Part shown: piece by piece, positions 35,171 to 43,926 of the stretch
Layout of the letters: every line of letters begins with the position of its first letter
Numbering within the stretch: the first letter of the stretch is position 1
From: Mycolicibacterium bacteremicum
GTDB lineage: Bacteria > Actinomycetota > Actinomycetes > Mycobacteriales > Mycobacteriaceae
Assembly (NCBI RefSeq): GCF_002086115.1
Contig: NZ_MVHJ01000011.1
Location: forward strand, 124,001 to 188,000
DNA length: 64,000 nucleotides
Reading direction: 5' to 3'
Notes under the pieces: model-generated
Told to the model about the DNA's origin: nothing
Seen by the model: the letters and a program-made list of their open reading frames with translations, nothing else
Database searches by the model: none
Translations under genes and position numbers: made by a program

Positions 35171-35190
35171 CATGGCAGATGTTTGCCATG
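35171..35190. repeat. Inverted repeat in the 5' region of the LpqN-like gene
   Basis: Arms CATGGCA (35171-35177) and TGCCATG (35184-35190) surround a 6-nt spacer, 28 bases before the start codon. It could be an operator or an mRNA hairpin. Confidence 0.5.
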
Positions 35191-35218
35191 AAAAGGACCT
35201 CAAGACGGAGGGTTTTTG

Positions 35219-35938
35219 ATGAGAACATCTGCGCTCACCGGTGTCGCGGCGCTGGCCACCACACTGGGACTGATCCTGTCCGGCTGCGGATCGGACACCA
35301 AGACCACCGAGGGCACCCCGACGGCGTCGGCGTCCTCCTCGGAGTCCGCCACGGAGGAATCCGAGCCGGAAACCACCAAACCCAAGGTCGCCCCGCGCGA
35401 CGAGGATGCGCCCGGCCCGAACGAGACGATCGCCAGCTACATCCAGGCCAACGGCATCCAGGAGACACCGGTCAAGCGCGGCGACCCGGGTTCGCCCACC
35501 ATCGATCTGCCGTTCCCCGAGGGCTGGGAGGACGCCGGCCCGGACACCCCCGAGTGGGCCTACGGCGCCATCGTCTACACCGGGCCCGAGGCAGCGGAGT
35601 ACACCCCCAGCATCGTGGCGTTGGTCTCGAAGCTGACCGGCAATGTCGATCCGCAGAAGATCATCGAGCTGGCGCCCGGCGAGCTGGAGAACCTGCCGGG
35701 CTACGAGGGGTGGAACGAGGGGGCACAGAGCGAGCTGGGCGGCTTCGACGCCTTCCAGTTGGGCGGCACCTGGGAGCAGGACGGCCTGACCAAGATCGTC
35801 GCGCAGAAGACGGTGGTCATTCCCGGCGGCGACGGGCTGTACGTGTTGCAGCTCAACGCCGACGGCCTTGAGGACCAGGCCGATATCGTCAGCGCGGCAA
35901 CCGATGTGATCGACTCGGAGACCGTGATCACGCCCTAG
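35219..35938 (+). CDS. LpqN/LpqT-family lipoprotein
   Basis: 239 aa from the ATG at 35219, preceded by GGAGGG. Signal peptide with lipobox LILSGC, a Ser/Thr/Glu linker, then the LpqN-type domain (from about residue 60) with PTIDLPFPEGWEDAG and a C-terminal VVIPGGDGLYVLQLNADG. LpqN-family lipoproteins are envelope proteins of poorly defined role. Its stop shares CTAG with the convergent gene. Not preceded by a KstR box. Confidence 0.78.
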   Translation: MRTSALTGVAALATTLGLILSGCGSDTKTTEGTPTASASSSESATEESEPETTKPKVAPRDEDAPGPNETIASYIQANGIQETPVKRGDPGSPTIDLPFPEGWEDAGPDTPEWAYGAIVYTGPEAAEYTPSIVALVSKLTGNVDPQKIIELAPGELENLPGYEGWNEGAQSELGGFDAFQLGGTWEQDGLTKIVAQKTVVIPGGDGLYVLQLNADGLEDQADIVSAATDVIDSETVITP

Positions 35939-36504
35939 TCGTGTGCGAACGGCCCCAGCCACAGATGTGGTCGATGCCGGCGCACCGCAGCTTCGATGCG
36001 GGCGCCGGCATCGCCGTACGGGGACACGGTGAAGCGGAAGCAGCCGGCCGACAGGCCCGGGGCCGGTGACCCGACCCGTTGCCAGTCGTTGTCCAGCCGC
36101 GGATGGTTCGCCGCCTGCGCCGTATCGGTCAGATAGATCTCCAGACCGGCCATGGTCCTGGTCTGCAGGCCGCGGTAACTTCCGATATACGAACCGAATC
36201 CGACACCGGCGATCTCGTGCCAACCGATGGTGTCCACGGTGCGTCCGTCGAACGGATGGATTCCGGCGGAGTCGATCGTCAGCCCCATACCGCGCACCGT
36301 CTTCGGGACCCGCCAGGCCACCCATCCGAAGGGCACGGCGAGCACGGCCACCCCCAGCCACCGCAGCATCAGATCAGCGCCGACGTAGGAGCCCGCCAGC
36401 AGGTGACCCAGCGGTACCAGCCAGAGCGTCGCGGTCGCCGCGAGCACACCGACCGCCAGTGCCGGACTCCACCTGACCAGGATGATCCGCTCGGCATCGC
36501 TCAC
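35935..36504 (-). CDS. Membrane protein with two N-terminal helices and a PH-like domain
   Basis: 189 aa from the GTG at 36504. Two helices (ALAVGVLAATATLWLVPLG, then LMLRWLGVAVLAVPFGWVAW) are followed by a soluble domain (residues ~70-189) of beta strands with TIDSAGIHPFDGRTVDTIGW, a pattern seen in bacterial PH-like membrane proteins. The start overlaps the stop of the flavin oxidoreductase gene (GTGA at 36501-36504), so the two are co-translated. Function unknown. Confidence 0.65.
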   Translation of the reverse strand: MSDAERIILVRWSPALAVGVLAATATLWLVPLGHLLAGSYVGADLMLRWLGVAVLAVPFGWVAWRVPKTVRGMGLTIDSAGIHPFDGRTVDTIGWHEIAGVGFGSYIGSYRGLQTRTMAGLEIYLTDTAQAANHPRLDNDWQRVGSPAPGLSAGCFRFTVSPYGDAGARIEAAVRRHRPHLWLGPFAHD

Positions 36505-37688
36505 CCGGGCATTATGGCTCCCGCGCGCACCACACACCGGGTACCGGTGTAGACGGTCGGCATGCATTTCATGCAGTGCACGCACAGACCTGTTGCGCGG
36601 GTGCCGCGCTCGAACCGGTTCACCAGGTCGGGTTCGCGCAGCAGGGCCCGCGCCATCGCGACGAACTCGAACCCGTCCTGCAGGGCCGTGTCGACCGTTG
36701 CCAGCCGGTTGATGCCGCCGAGCAGGATCAACGGCATGCGCAGCGTCTCGCGGAACTGCCGTGCCGCGGTGGCGAAGTAGCCTTCCTCGAAGGGATACTC
36801 CCGAAACAGCCTGCGCCCCATCACGCGCAGGCCCAGGCCGACCGGTGCGGGCTGCGATGCGATGAACTCGGCCATCGGCACCGGCCCGCGGAAGTAGTAC
36901 ATCGGATTGCTCAACGAGCTCCCGCCGGTGAGTTGCAGGGCATCGAGATGCCCGTCGGCCTCCAACAGTTTCGCGGTGGCCAGGCTGTCGGTGAGCCAGA
37001 AGCCGCCGGGCACACCATCGTCCATGTTGAACTTCGCGGTGACCGCGACCGCATCGCCGACGACCCGACGGACCCGCTCGGCGACGCGGCGGGCCAGTTC
37101 GGCTCGGCGTACCACGTCGCCACCGAAGGCGTCGCGGCGCTTGTTGAGGTTCGGGCTGAAGAATGAACTCAGCAGATATCCGTGGCCCATGTGGATTTCG
37201 ATCGCATCGAATCCGGCTGACACCGCATGGCCCGCGGCAGCACCGAACTCGTCGACCACGGTGGCCAGCTGGTCGGCTGTGGCCGCCCTGACCCGGCCCA
37301 TGGCCGGTGCGCTGAACCGCGTGCTCGGCGCCAGCGTGGACTGCCGGTTCGACAGCGTATTGGCGACCAGACCGGCGTGCCCGATCTGGGCGCACACCGT
37401 GGCCCCCTCGGCATGCACGGCGTCGGTGAGCCTGCGCAGCGCGGCGGCACGGGCCGCGTCCAGCACGATGGTGTCGCGGTGCACCCGCCCGCCGGGTGAG
37501 ATCGCCAGGTAGGCAACGGTCGTCATCGCCGCCCCGCCGCGGGCCACCTCGGTGTGGAACGCGATGAGCTCGTCGGTCACCTGACCGCGCGGCATCACCC
37601 CCTCGAAGGTGGCGGCCTTGATGAACCGGTTCTTGAGGGTCAGCGGACCCAGCGGGTGCGGCGTGAACGCTTTCGATACCATTGGCAT
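36501..37688 (-). CDS. Old Yellow Enzyme-family NADH:flavin oxidoreductase with Fe-S cysteines
   Basis: 395 aa (ATG at 37688; 37682 is an alternative). The FMN TIM barrel has PLTLKNRFIKAATFEG, the HAGL turn and the active-site pair His-x-x-His in IEIHMGHGYLLSSFFSP. It ends with CVHCMKCMPTVYTGTRC, which resembles the Fe-S ligands of 2,4-dienoyl-CoA reductases, but the C-terminal FAD/NAD half of those enzymes is absent. It probably reduces an activated double bond. No ribosome site is obvious, so the mRNA may be leaderless. Confidence 0.8.
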   Translation of the reverse strand: MPMVSKAFTPHPLGPLTLKNRFIKAATFEGVMPRGQVTDELIAFHTEVARGGAAMTTVAYLAISPGGRVHRDTIVLDAARAAALRRLTDAVHAEGATVCAQIGHAGLVANTLSNRQSTLAPSTRFSAPAMGRVRAATADQLATVVDEFGAAAGHAVSAGFDAIEIHMGHGYLLSSFFSPNLNKRRDAFGGDVVRRAELARRVAERVRRVVGDAVAVTAKFNMDDGVPGGFWLTDSLATAKLLEADGHLDALQLTGGSSLSNPMYYFRGPVPMAEFIASQPAPVGLGLRVMGRRLFREYPFEEGYFATAARQFRETLRMPLILLGGINRLATVDTALQDGFEFVAMARALLREPDLVNRFERGTRATGLCVHCMKCMPTVYTGTRCVVRAGAIMPG

Positions 37689-37693
37689 CGAAA
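37671..37693. promoter_or_regulatory. Inverted repeat over the OYE start, candidate operator
   Basis: TTTCGAT (37671-37677) and ATCGAAA (37687-37693) flank a 9-base spacer at the very short divergent junction of the OYE and epimerase genes. Size and symmetry fit a TetR-type operator; the TetR gene at 38646-39209 is the nearest candidate. Confidence 0.45.
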
Positions 37694-37709
37694 TATAGCA
37701 GGAGGTCGC

Positions 37710-38684
37710 ATGCGCATCGCCATCACCGGTGGCACCGGATATCTCGGCGCCCACATCACGCGCGCCCTGCTCGCCGCCGGACATCAGATCCGACTGCTCG
37801 TGGCGCCGGGAACGGCCGCCGACCCGGTCATCGAATACCTCGCCACCCGGGGTGTGCTGGTACCGGTCGAAGGGGATGTGCGCGATATCGCCACCGTCGA
37901 CGCGTTGCTGCGCGGCTGTGACGCGGTACTGCACGCGGCAGGAGTGGTCGGTACCGATCACCGGCGCTCAGCGCTGATGTGGGAGATCAACGCCCACGCC
38001 ACCGAGATGCTGTTGCTGCGGGCCGTCGACGCGGGCCTGGATCCCGTTGTCTGCGTGAGTAGTTACAGCGCACTGTTCCCGCCGCCGGACGGCGTCATCA
38101 CCGAGAACACTCCACCGGCGCCCGGCCGCAGCCCGTACGCGCAGACCAAGGCGTACGCGGACCGGGTCGCCCGAGGGCTCCAGGAGCGTGGCGCGCCCGT
38201 GGTGGTGAGCTACCCGTCCAGCGTCGTCGGCCCCGCCTGCCACACCGCACCCGGGGTGACCGAACGCGGCTGGGCACCGATCCTGGCGCATGGTCTGGCC
38301 CCCCGGATGCCGGGCGGTATGCAGATGATCGACGTCGCCGACGTCGCCGAGGTCCATGTGCGATCGATGACGCCCGGGCGTGGCCCGCAACGCTATGTCT
38401 GCGGCGGTGAGATGGTGGCCTTCGACGAGATGATCGATTTGCTGGAACACGGTTCGGCACGCAAGATCCGCCGGATACCGTTGTCGCCGAGAATTTTTCG
38501 CGGTATCGGACGGGTCGCGGACCTGGCCGGCCGGGTGCTGCCGCTCGGCGACGGGATCAGCCATGAGGCGGCCCTGCTGCTCACGTCGGCGACACCGACC
38601 GACGATTCGCACACCCGCACGGCGCTGGGCATCAAGGCCTGGCGCTCACCGCGGTCGGCGATGCTGGCCTGCCTGCAGCGCTGA
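37710..38684 (+). CDS. NAD-dependent epimerase/dehydratase (extended SDR)
   Basis: 324 aa, GGAGG upstream. N-terminal Rossmann motif TGGTGYLGAH, then VEGDVRDIATV and SSYSALFPP; SPYAQTK is the catalytic Tyr/Lys segment. Extended SDRs of this kind act on nucleotide sugars, 3-beta-hydroxysteroids or ketones. The divergent Old Yellow Enzyme hints at a shared pathway. Its 3' end overlaps the convergent TetR gene by 39 bases. Confidence 0.78.
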   Translation: MRIAITGGTGYLGAHITRALLAAGHQIRLLVAPGTAADPVIEYLATRGVLVPVEGDVRDIATVDALLRGCDAVLHAAGVVGTDHRRSALMWEINAHATEMLLLRAVDAGLDPVVCVSSYSALFPPPDGVITENTPPAPGRSPYAQTKAYADRVARGLQERGAPVVVSYPSSVVGPACHTAPGVTERGWAPILAHGLAPRMPGGMQMIDVADVAEVHVRSMTPGRGPQRYVCGGEMVAFDEMIDLLEHGSARKIRRIPLSPRIFRGIGRVADLAGRVLPLGDGISHEAALLLTSATPTDDSHTRTALGIKAWRSPRSAMLACLQR

Positions 38685-39209
38685 GGTCAACAGCTCGACC
38701 ATCCGGTCCTGCAGTTGCGGGGTGTCGTCCTCGTCGGCCACCGTGGTCACGAACAACGCCGCGCCGGCCGCCATCGCCAGTGCCGCCCTGGCGTCCAGTT
38801 CGGCACCGTGGCCGTCCTGGGCGAACAGTTCCACGGCCGGGCCGCTGAAGCCCGACCACAACTGTTTGCGCAGCTCATGGTTCTCCCGCAACGCCAGCAG
38901 CAGCCCCGGCACCGCCGCCCGGACGTCGGGACGGCTGAACAGCTGATGACTGCCGCGGACCACCCAGTCGATCCAGCCAGCCCGGTCGGTGCCGGAAAAC
39001 GGTGCCATGTCCGGGTTTTCCCCGAGGATCGCGTGCAGCACCAATTCCGCCTTGGATGACCAGCGCCGGTTCAGGCTGGACCGCCCGACCCCGGCCCGGA
39101 CGGCGACCAACCGCACGCTGAGGTCATCCCAGCCCACCTCGACCAGCAGTTCGCGGGTCACCGACAACACCCGTTCGTCGATCGAGGCGTCGCGTGGTCG
39201 ACCGGTCAT
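38646..39209 (-). CDS. TetR-family transcriptional regulator
   Basis: 187 aa. N-terminal helix-turn-helix (residues ~10-56) with VRLVAVRAGVGRSSLNRRWSSKAEL, where the recognition helix is unusual in having SLNRRW in place of the usual TLYRHW. The C-terminal all-helical domain resembles TetR_C for small hydrophobic ligands. It may control the neighbouring OYE/epimerase pair through the inverted repeat at 37671-37693; that is inference. Confidence 0.78.
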   Translation of the reverse strand: MTGRPRDASIDERVLSVTRELLVEVGWDDLSVRLVAVRAGVGRSSLNRRWSSKAELVLHAILGENPDMAPFSGTDRAGWIDWVVRGSHQLFSRPDVRAAVPGLLLALRENHELRKQLWSGFSGPAVELFAQDGHGAELDARAALAMAAGAALFVTTVADEDDTPQLQDRMVELLTSALQAGQHRRPR

Positions 39210-39258
39210 GCACCGATTCAACCGCACCGGCCGAACGCGGTGCGCCGGCCGGGCGGGC

Positions 39259-40380
39259 TCAGCTCTGCGCGATGCCGTCGAGGCGCTTGGTCGCGTCCTC
39301 GAAACCGCTGACCAGCTCGGCGATGATGTCGGCGACGGGTCGGATCTCGTTCATCCGGCCTACGATCTGACCGACCGGCATGGCCACCGCGGTCGGGTCC
39401 GAGGATTCGTTCATCCGCTGGTGCGCCTCGCTGACAAGGATGTTCTGCAGCGGCATCGGCAGCGGGTCCGGGGCACCGTCGGCGTCCCACGCATCGGTCC
39501 AGCGGCTCTTGAGCAGGCGGGCGGGCTTACCGGTGTAGATCTTGCGGCGCACCGTGTCCGCCGAGGTGGCCTCCAGCATGGCCTGCTGGATGGTCGACAC
39601 GCCGGAGGCCTGCCGGATGCCGAGGTCGTATTCGGCCGAGGTCAGGAACGCCGAGCCCATCCACACACCCTGAGCGCCCAGCGCGAGCGCGGCGGCGACC
39701 TGACGGCCGGTGCCGATACCGCCGGCGGCCAGCACCGGCGCCTTCCCGTCGAGTGCGTCGACGATCTCGGGCCAGAGCACCACCGAGCCGATCTCACCGG
39801 TGTGTCCGCCGGCTTCGTGTCCCTGCGCGACCACGATGTCGACACCGTTCTCGGCATGGCGCAGAGCATGTTTGGCGCTACCGGCCAGGGCGGCCACCGG
39901 GACACCGGCCGCGTGCGCCTGATCGATGACGTCCTTGGGCGGTGAGCCCAGTGCGTTGGCGATCAGCTTGATGGGGTGCTTGAGCGCGACCTCGACGTGG
40001 CTGCGCGCCACCGAGTGCAGCCAGCCCAGCACGCCCTCGGATTTCGCCTCGTCCTCGGGCAGCGGCGGCACTCCGAGATCGGCGAGGGTCTTGGCGACGA
40101 AATCGCGGTGGTCCTGCGGGATGAGTTTGTTGATGTCGACGCTGGTGCCCTCGGTTGGCACCTTGGCCGGCATCACGATGTCGACGCCGTACGGCTTGCC
40201 GTCGGTGTTGGCGTCCATCCACTGCAGGACGTTCTCCAGATCATCGGCGTCGTTGAACCGCACGCAGCCCAGCACACCGAGACCGCCGGCCTTACTGACC
40301 GCGGCGGCCACCTTCTCCGACGGGGTGAAGACGAAGATCGGGTACTCGATACCGAACTTCTCGCAGAGTTCAGTCCTCAT
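39259..40380 (-). CDS. Nitronate monooxygenase-family flavoprotein coupled to fadD19
   Basis: 373 aa. FMN-dependent TIM barrel of the NPD/NMO family: FGIEYPIFVF at the N-terminus, GVDIVVAQGHEAGGHTGEIG with the conserved His, LAAGGIGTGRQVAAALALGAQGVWMGSAF (phosphate loop). Family members include nitronate monooxygenase and flavin enoyl reductases. Its ATG overlaps the fadD19 TGA (40377-40380), so it is made with a KstR-regulated sterol ligase. That favours a role in sterol acyl-CoA reduction or detoxification rather than nitroalkane metabolism. Confidence 0.8.
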   Translation of the reverse strand: MRTELCEKFGIEYPIFVFTPSEKVAAAVSKAGGLGVLGCVRFNDADDLENVLQWMDANTDGKPYGVDIVMPAKVPTEGTSVDINKLIPQDHRDFVAKTLADLGVPPLPEDEAKSEGVLGWLHSVARSHVEVALKHPIKLIANALGSPPKDVIDQAHAAGVPVAALAGSAKHALRHAENGVDIVVAQGHEAGGHTGEIGSVVLWPEIVDALDGKAPVLAAGGIGTGRQVAAALALGAQGVWMGSAFLTSAEYDLGIRQASGVSTIQQAMLEATSADTVRRKIYTGKPARLLKSRWTDAWDADGAPDPLPMPLQNILVSEAHQRMNESSDPTAVAMPVGQIVGRMNEIRPVADIIAELVSGFEDATKRLDGIAQS

Positions 40381-42029
40381 GATGCCGCTCCTGCATGCTT
40401 GGCGTGCACATCATCGGCGGCACGCTCCTCGGTGGTGTCCTTGGCCCAGCGGTAATCCGGTTTGCCGGCGGGTGACCGCTTCACCTCGTCGACCAGCCAG
40501 AGGCTGCGCGGCACCTTGTATCCCGCGATCTCGGTCCGGACATGGGCGTCGAGCGAGGCCAGCGTCGGCCGGGTGCCCTCGCGGGGCTGCACGACCGCGG
40601 CGACATGCTGGCCGAACCGTTCGTCGGGAACCCCCACGACCAGCGCGTCGAACACATCGGGGTGGCCCTTGAGCGCAGCCTCGACCTCCTCGGGGTAGAT
40701 CTTCTCCCCGCCGGAGTTGATCGACACCGAACCACGGCCCAGCATCGTCACGCTGCCGTCGGCCTCGACCTCCGCGTAGTCACCCGGGATCGCGTACCGC
40801 ACACCGTTGTACGTGCGGAACGTCTCGGCCGTCTTCTTCTCGTCCTTGAAGTAGCCGACGGGGATGTGCCCGCACTTGGCGATGATGCCGCGCACGCCCG
40901 AGCCGGGCACGACCTCGTTGCCGTCCTCGTCGAGCACCTTGGTGTTCTTGTCGATGGTCACCCGCGGACCACCGGTGTGGCTCTGGCCCTTGGCCACGAT
41001 GCTGGTGCCACCGAATCCGGTCTCCGAGGAGCCGATCGAGTCGGTGATGACGCGGTTGGGCAGGAGCTCCAGGAACTTCTCCTTGAGGCTGGTGGAGAAC
41101 AGCGCCGCGGTGCTGGCCAACAGGAACAACGATGACAGGTCGTAGGTGTTGCCCTCGTCCTGATGCGCGAGCAGCGCGTCGAGCAGCGGCCGGGCCATCG
41201 CATCGCCGGTGAAGAAGAGCAGGTTGACCTTGTGGTCGTGGATCAGGCGCCACACCTGATCGGCGTCGAATTCCGGTGTGAGCACCACGGTCTGGCCGGA
41301 GAAGAGCGCCATCCAGGTCGCCGACTGCGTCGCGCCGTGGATCATCGGCGGGATCGGCAGCCGCACCATCGGCGCGTTCTCCTTGGCCTGCTTGGACAGG
41401 TCGTACTCGTCGGCGATCGGCTCGCCGGTGGCGAAATCGGTGCCGCCGAACAGCACCCGGTAGATGTCCTCGTGGCGCCACATCACGCCCTTGGGGAATC
41501 CGGTGGTCCCGCCGGTGTAGAGCAGGTAGATGTCGTCCTCGCTGCGCGGGCCGAAGTCCCGCTCGGGTGAGCCGAGCGCCAGCGCGTCCTCGAACGGCAC
41601 GCCACCGTAGCGCGCGAAATCGTCGTCGCTGCCGTCCTCGACCACCAGGACGGTCTTGACGTTCGGCGTCTCGGGCAGCACGTTGGCCACCCGGTCGGCG
41701 TAGCGGCGCTCATGGATCAGCGCGACCATGTCGGAGTTGTCGAACAGGTACTTCAGCTCACCCTCGACATAGCGGAAGTTGACGTTGACCAGGATGGCGC
41801 CGGCCTTCACGATGCCGAGCATGCCGATCACGATCTCGATGCGATTGCGGCAGTACAGCCCGACCTTGTCGTCCTTGCCGACACCCTGGTCGGTGAGATA
41901 GTGCGCCAGCCGGTTGGCCCGCTCCTCGAGCTGGGCGTAGGTCAGCTGCTCGTCACCACAGATGAGGGCAACACGGTCCGGCACGGCGTCGATGGCATGC
42001 TCGGCGAGATCGGCGATGTTCAGGGCCAT
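40377..42029 (-). CDS. fadD19: Steroid-CoA ligase FadD19
   Basis: 550 aa from the ATG at 42029. AMP-binding motifs: YTGGTTGFPKGVMW, SIGSSETGFGG, GDYAEVEADGSVTMLGRGSVSINSGGEKIYPEEVE, and the catalytic Lys in RSPAGKPDY. FadD19 activates the C26 carboxylate of 3-oxo-4-cholestenoate to its CoA thioester, and in Rhodococcus it is needed for C24-branched sterols. Divergent from echA19 with a shared KstR box at 42041. Confidence 0.92.
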   Translation of the reverse strand: MALNIADLAEHAIDAVPDRVALICGDEQLTYAQLEERANRLAHYLTDQGVGKDDKVGLYCRNRIEIVIGMLGIVKAGAILVNVNFRYVEGELKYLFDNSDMVALIHERRYADRVANVLPETPNVKTVLVVEDGSDDDFARYGGVPFEDALALGSPERDFGPRSEDDIYLLYTGGTTGFPKGVMWRHEDIYRVLFGGTDFATGEPIADEYDLSKQAKENAPMVRLPIPPMIHGATQSATWMALFSGQTVVLTPEFDADQVWRLIHDHKVNLLFFTGDAMARPLLDALLAHQDEGNTYDLSSLFLLASTAALFSTSLKEKFLELLPNRVITDSIGSSETGFGGTSIVAKGQSHTGGPRVTIDKNTKVLDEDGNEVVPGSGVRGIIAKCGHIPVGYFKDEKKTAETFRTYNGVRYAIPGDYAEVEADGSVTMLGRGSVSINSGGEKIYPEEVEAALKGHPDVFDALVVGVPDERFGQHVAAVVQPREGTRPTLASLDAHVRTEIAGYKVPRSLWLVDEVKRSPAGKPDYRWAKDTTEERAADDVHAKHAGAAS

Positions 42030-42040
42030 GGCACCTAAAC

Positions 42041-42054
42041 TAGAACGTGTTACA
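42041..42054. promoter_or_regulatory. KstR-type box between fadD19 and echA19
   Basis: TAGAACGTGTTACA fits the KstR consensus exactly, 12 bases before the fadD19 ATG and 45 before echA19. The closeness to fadD19 suggests that repressor binding covers its transcription start. Confidence 0.8.
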
Positions 42055-42098
42055 TTTCGTGACAAGTCCGGGTCACAAACGCAGAGAGGCGACACCCG

Positions 42099-42899
42099 AT
42101 GAGCGAGACCACCAAGGGCCCCGACGCCCTCATCGAGCAGCGCGGACACACCCTCATCGTGACGCTGAACCGGCCCGAGGCGCGCAACGCGCTCTCCGGC
42201 GAGATGCTCGCGATAATGGTCGAGGCCTGGGACCGTGTCGACAGCGATCCCGAGATCCGCAGTTGCATCCTCACCGGCGCGGGCGGCTACTTCTGCGCCG
42301 GCATGGACCTCAAGGGCGCCACCAAGAAGCCGCCGGGCGACTCGTTCAAGGACGGTAGCTACGACCCGTCACGCATCGACGGTCTGCTGAAGGGTCGTCG
42401 TCTCACCAAGCCGCTGATCGCCGCGGTCGAGGGCCCGGCCATCGCCGGCGGCACCGAGATCCTGCAGGGCACCGACATCCGGGTGGCCGGGGAGAGCGCG
42501 AAGTTCGGCATCTCCGAGGCCAAGTGGAGCCTGTACCCGATGGGCGGTTCCGCAGTGCGACTGGTTCGCCAGATCCCCTACACCATCGCCTGCGACATGC
42601 TGCTGACCGGCCGCCACATCACCGCGGCCCAGGCGCTGGAGTACGGGCTGATCGGGCATGTGGTCCCGGACGGCACCGCGCTGGAGAAGGCCCTGGAGAT
42701 CGCCGAGGTGATCAACAACAACGGACCGCTGGCCGTGCAGGCCATCCTCAAGACCATCCGGGACACCGAGGGTATGCACGAACTCGAGGCGTTCAAACCC
42801 GATACGGCCAACGGCATCCCGGTGTTCCTGTCCGCCGACGCCAAGGAGGGCCCGCTGGCCTTCAAGGAGAAGCGGGCACCCAACTTCCAGATGAAGTAG
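42099..42899 (+). CDS. echA19: Enoyl-CoA hydratase EchA19
   Basis: 266 aa. Crotonase family: [14 protein letters not shown] forms the first oxyanion-hole turn and [22 protein letters not shown] the second, with a Glu in [15 protein letters not shown] near the catalytic position. EchA19 of M. tuberculosis hydrates steroid enoyl-CoAs of the C5 side chain. Divergent from fadD19 under one KstR box; convergent with the TAXI protein gene downstream. Confidence 0.9.
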   Translation: MSETTKGPDALIEQRGHTLIVTLNRPEARNALSGEMLAIMVEAWDRVDSDPEIRSCILTGAGGYFCAGMDLKGATKKPPGDSFKDGSYDPSRIDGLLKGRRLTKPLIAAVEGPAIAGGTEILQGTDIRVAGESAKFGISEAKWSLYPMGGSAVRLVRQIPYTIACDMLLTGRHITAAQALEYGLIGHVVPDGTALEKALEIAEVINNNGPLAVQAILKTIRDTEGMHELEAFKPDTANGIPVFLSADAKEGPLAFKEKRAPNFQMK

Positions 42900-42919
42900 C
42901 TGCGATTCGTGGCGTCCTG

Positions 42920-42936
42920 GTCGGAATGAATCCGAC
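42920..42936. terminator. Short hairpin between echA19 and the convergent TAXI gene
   Basis: GTCGGA (42920-42925) pairs with TCCGAC (42931-42936) across a 5-nt loop. It lies 21 bases after the echA19 stop with no T-run. A weak terminator is possible. Confidence 0.3.
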
Positions 42937-42960
42937 AGCGACTCCACACATCACCGTGTA

Positions 42961-43908
42961 TCAGCCGTGCCTGCGCCGGTATTCGGCCGCGGCGCCGGGG
43001 TGCAGGACGACCGGACCGGTCTGGATCAGCGATTGCGCATCCAGGAACTGGCTGCCGATGGCCTGGTCGGGCACCAGCGCGGACGGGTCGTCGAGGAGCA
43101 GATCGACCAGCGCGGCGACGATCTGATCGTTCACTTCGGCGCGGGCCAGCAGCAGGTTGGCGACGCCGACCGTGGTCACCGCGGGGTGGCGCCCGTAGGC
43201 GTCGGCCGGTACCGACACCGGCTCGTAGGAGGTTCCGTACCGCTGCCGCAACGCGGCCACCGCGGCCGTCAGGTCCAGCAGCCGAATATCGCCGGCGTCG
43301 GAGAAGGCGGGGGTGGGCACGCCGCCGGCCCACATCACCGCATCCACCGAGCCGTCGGCCAGGGCGGCGGCGGCAGCACGCATCGGCTGTTGTACCCGGC
43401 GCACGGCGTCGGGACCGGACAGACCCGCGGTGGCGAGCACCCGCTCGGACAGCGTCGTCGCACCCGAGCCCGCCGCGCCGATGCTGACGGTACGGCCGGC
43501 CAACCCTGGCAGTGACGTGATATCGGTGTCGTGGCGCACGGCGACCTGGAAGTAGTTCTCGTACACCCGGCCGACCGCCCGCAGGTCCTGCGCCCCGGCG
43601 CTGTCCTGGGCGGTGTCACTGAGGCTGATCGCCAGATCGGCCCGGCCCGAACGCAACAGGTCGAGGTTCTCGGCCGAGCCGCCACTGCGCAACGGCTCCA
43701 CCCGTGCGGTACCCGCCCGGGCCGCCGCGGCGGCCAGCAGACCGGAGAACTCCCAGAAGAAGCCGCCGGGCTCGCCCGCCGCCAGCAGCACCGGCGCCCG
43801 GTCGGCGGAACCGCAGCCGACGACGGTCAGCACGGCCGTCAACGCCGCGAGGCCCCGCAGTGCGGACCGACGGTCCAGCACCGGGGGCCCCGACGGATCG
43901 GTCGTCAC
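42961..43908 (-). CDS. TAXI-family substrate-binding lipoprotein with Tat-like signal
   Basis: 315 aa, GTG start. The signal carries a twin-arginine-like motif (DRRSALRGL) and a lipobox VVGC (Cys32). The mature part fits TAXI solute-receptor proteins: AAGEPGGFFWEFSGLL, RSGRADLAIS, GRTVSIGAAGSGATTLSERVL, DAVMWAGGVPTPAF. These normally serve TRAP transporters for dicarboxylates or glutamate, yet no TRAP permease is in the window; an MFS carrier is next to it, 18 bases upstream in transcription. Probably co-transcribed with that MFS gene. Confidence 0.8.
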   Translation of the reverse strand: MTTDPSGPPVLDRRSALRGLAALTAVLTVVGCGSADRAPVLLAAGEPGGFFWEFSGLLAAAAARAGTARVEPLRSGGSAENLDLLRSGRADLAISLSDTAQDSAGAQDLRAVGRVYENYFQVAVRHDTDITSLPGLAGRTVSIGAAGSGATTLSERVLATAGLSGPDAVRRVQQPMRAAAAALADGSVDAVMWAGGVPTPAFSDAGDIRLLDLTAAVAALRQRYGTSYEPVSVPADAYGRHPAVTTVGVANLLLARAEVNDQIVAALVDLLLDDPSALVPDQAIGSQFLDAQSLIQTGPVVLHPGAAAEYRRRHG

Positions 43909-43926
43909 GGTGGGTCAGCGTAGACG

